In this document: positions 6,241 through 6,273 of the stretch, in pieces
Layout: every line of letters starts with the position of its first letter
Numbering within the stretch: position 1 is the first letter of the stretch
Position numbers and translations under genes: made by a program
Assembly (NCBI GenBank): GCA_021740025.1
Contig: JAIPAN010000073.1
Location: 1-6,273, forward strand
Length of the DNA: 6,273 nucleotides
Source of the DNA: Sphingobacteriaceae bacterium
Lineage (GTDB): Bacteria; Bacteroidota; Bacteroidia; Sphingobacteriales; Sphingobacteriaceae
Reading direction: 5' to 3'
Notes under the pieces: model-generated
Seen by the model: the letters and a program-made list of their open reading frames with translations, nothing else
The model's database searches: none
Told to the model about the DNA's origin: nothing

Positions 6241-6273
6241 TTATTTTAGACCACCAATCATGTCTTCTGGGCG
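6241..6273 (-). CDS. fumC: Probable class II fumarate hydratase, last ten codons (rest outside window)
   Basis: Reading the - strand from the right edge, one frame gives R-P-E-D-M-I-G-G-L-K and then TAA at 6243-6241, 1 bp before the lipoprotein ATG. The peptide closely resembles the conserved C-terminus of class II fumarase (R-P-E-Q-M-V-G-S-M-K in E. coli FumC), which hydrates fumarate to malate in the TCA cycle. The spacing suggests co-transcription with the lipoprotein gene. Only ten residues are visible, so the call rests on this tail and on the type of neighbour that follows. Confidence 0.65.
   Translation of the reverse strand, partial: RPEDMIGGLK

Overview
The window looks like a chromosomal piece of a Bacteroidota genome. 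The evidence is a PorX-type response regulator/PglZ protein (the type IX secretion regulator of this phylum), genes without clear Shine-Dalgarno sequences, moderately AT-rich coding DNA, and a fumC-linked lipoprotein of a kind I associate with this phylum. I cannot fix the class or genus from the sequence. All genes appear intact except the two cut by the window edges. I see no mobile element, tRNA, rRNA or CRISPR array.

Layout: the first ~0.9 kb is on the + strand and carries the 3' end of porX followed 12 bp later by tsaE (ATPase of the tRNA t6A-modification machinery). A stem-loop with a T-run lies just beyond the tsaE stop, inside the 3' end of the convergent gene, and is a plausible intrinsic terminator. 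Everything from 926 to the right edge is on the - strand. In transcription order (right to left) it is: the last codons of a probable class II fumarase (fumC), a Cys-rich lipoprotein of unknown function, an exported S1/P1-type zinc nuclease, a low-molecular-weight protein tyrosine phosphatase, hisS, a YceI-family exported protein, and hutH (histidine ammonia-lyase).

The first five - strand genes are spaced by about 1, 5, 4 and 20 bp and probably form one transcription unit. The gaps before yceI (64 bp) and hutH (49 bp) are the only places wide enough for internal promoters. The hisS stop codon lies in an imperfect stem-loop that might separate hisS expression from that of the genes downstream. 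The genes do not form one pathway: they mix central metabolism (FumC, HutH), translation (HisS, TsaE), envelope or exported proteins (lipoprotein, nuclease, YceI) and signalling (PorX, phosphatase).

I do not see a new defence, mobile or biosynthetic system here. The points most worth a second look are the uncharacterised lipoprotein after fumC, the corrected start and complete zinc site of the nuclease, the terminator embedded in hutH, and the hairpin at the end of hisS.
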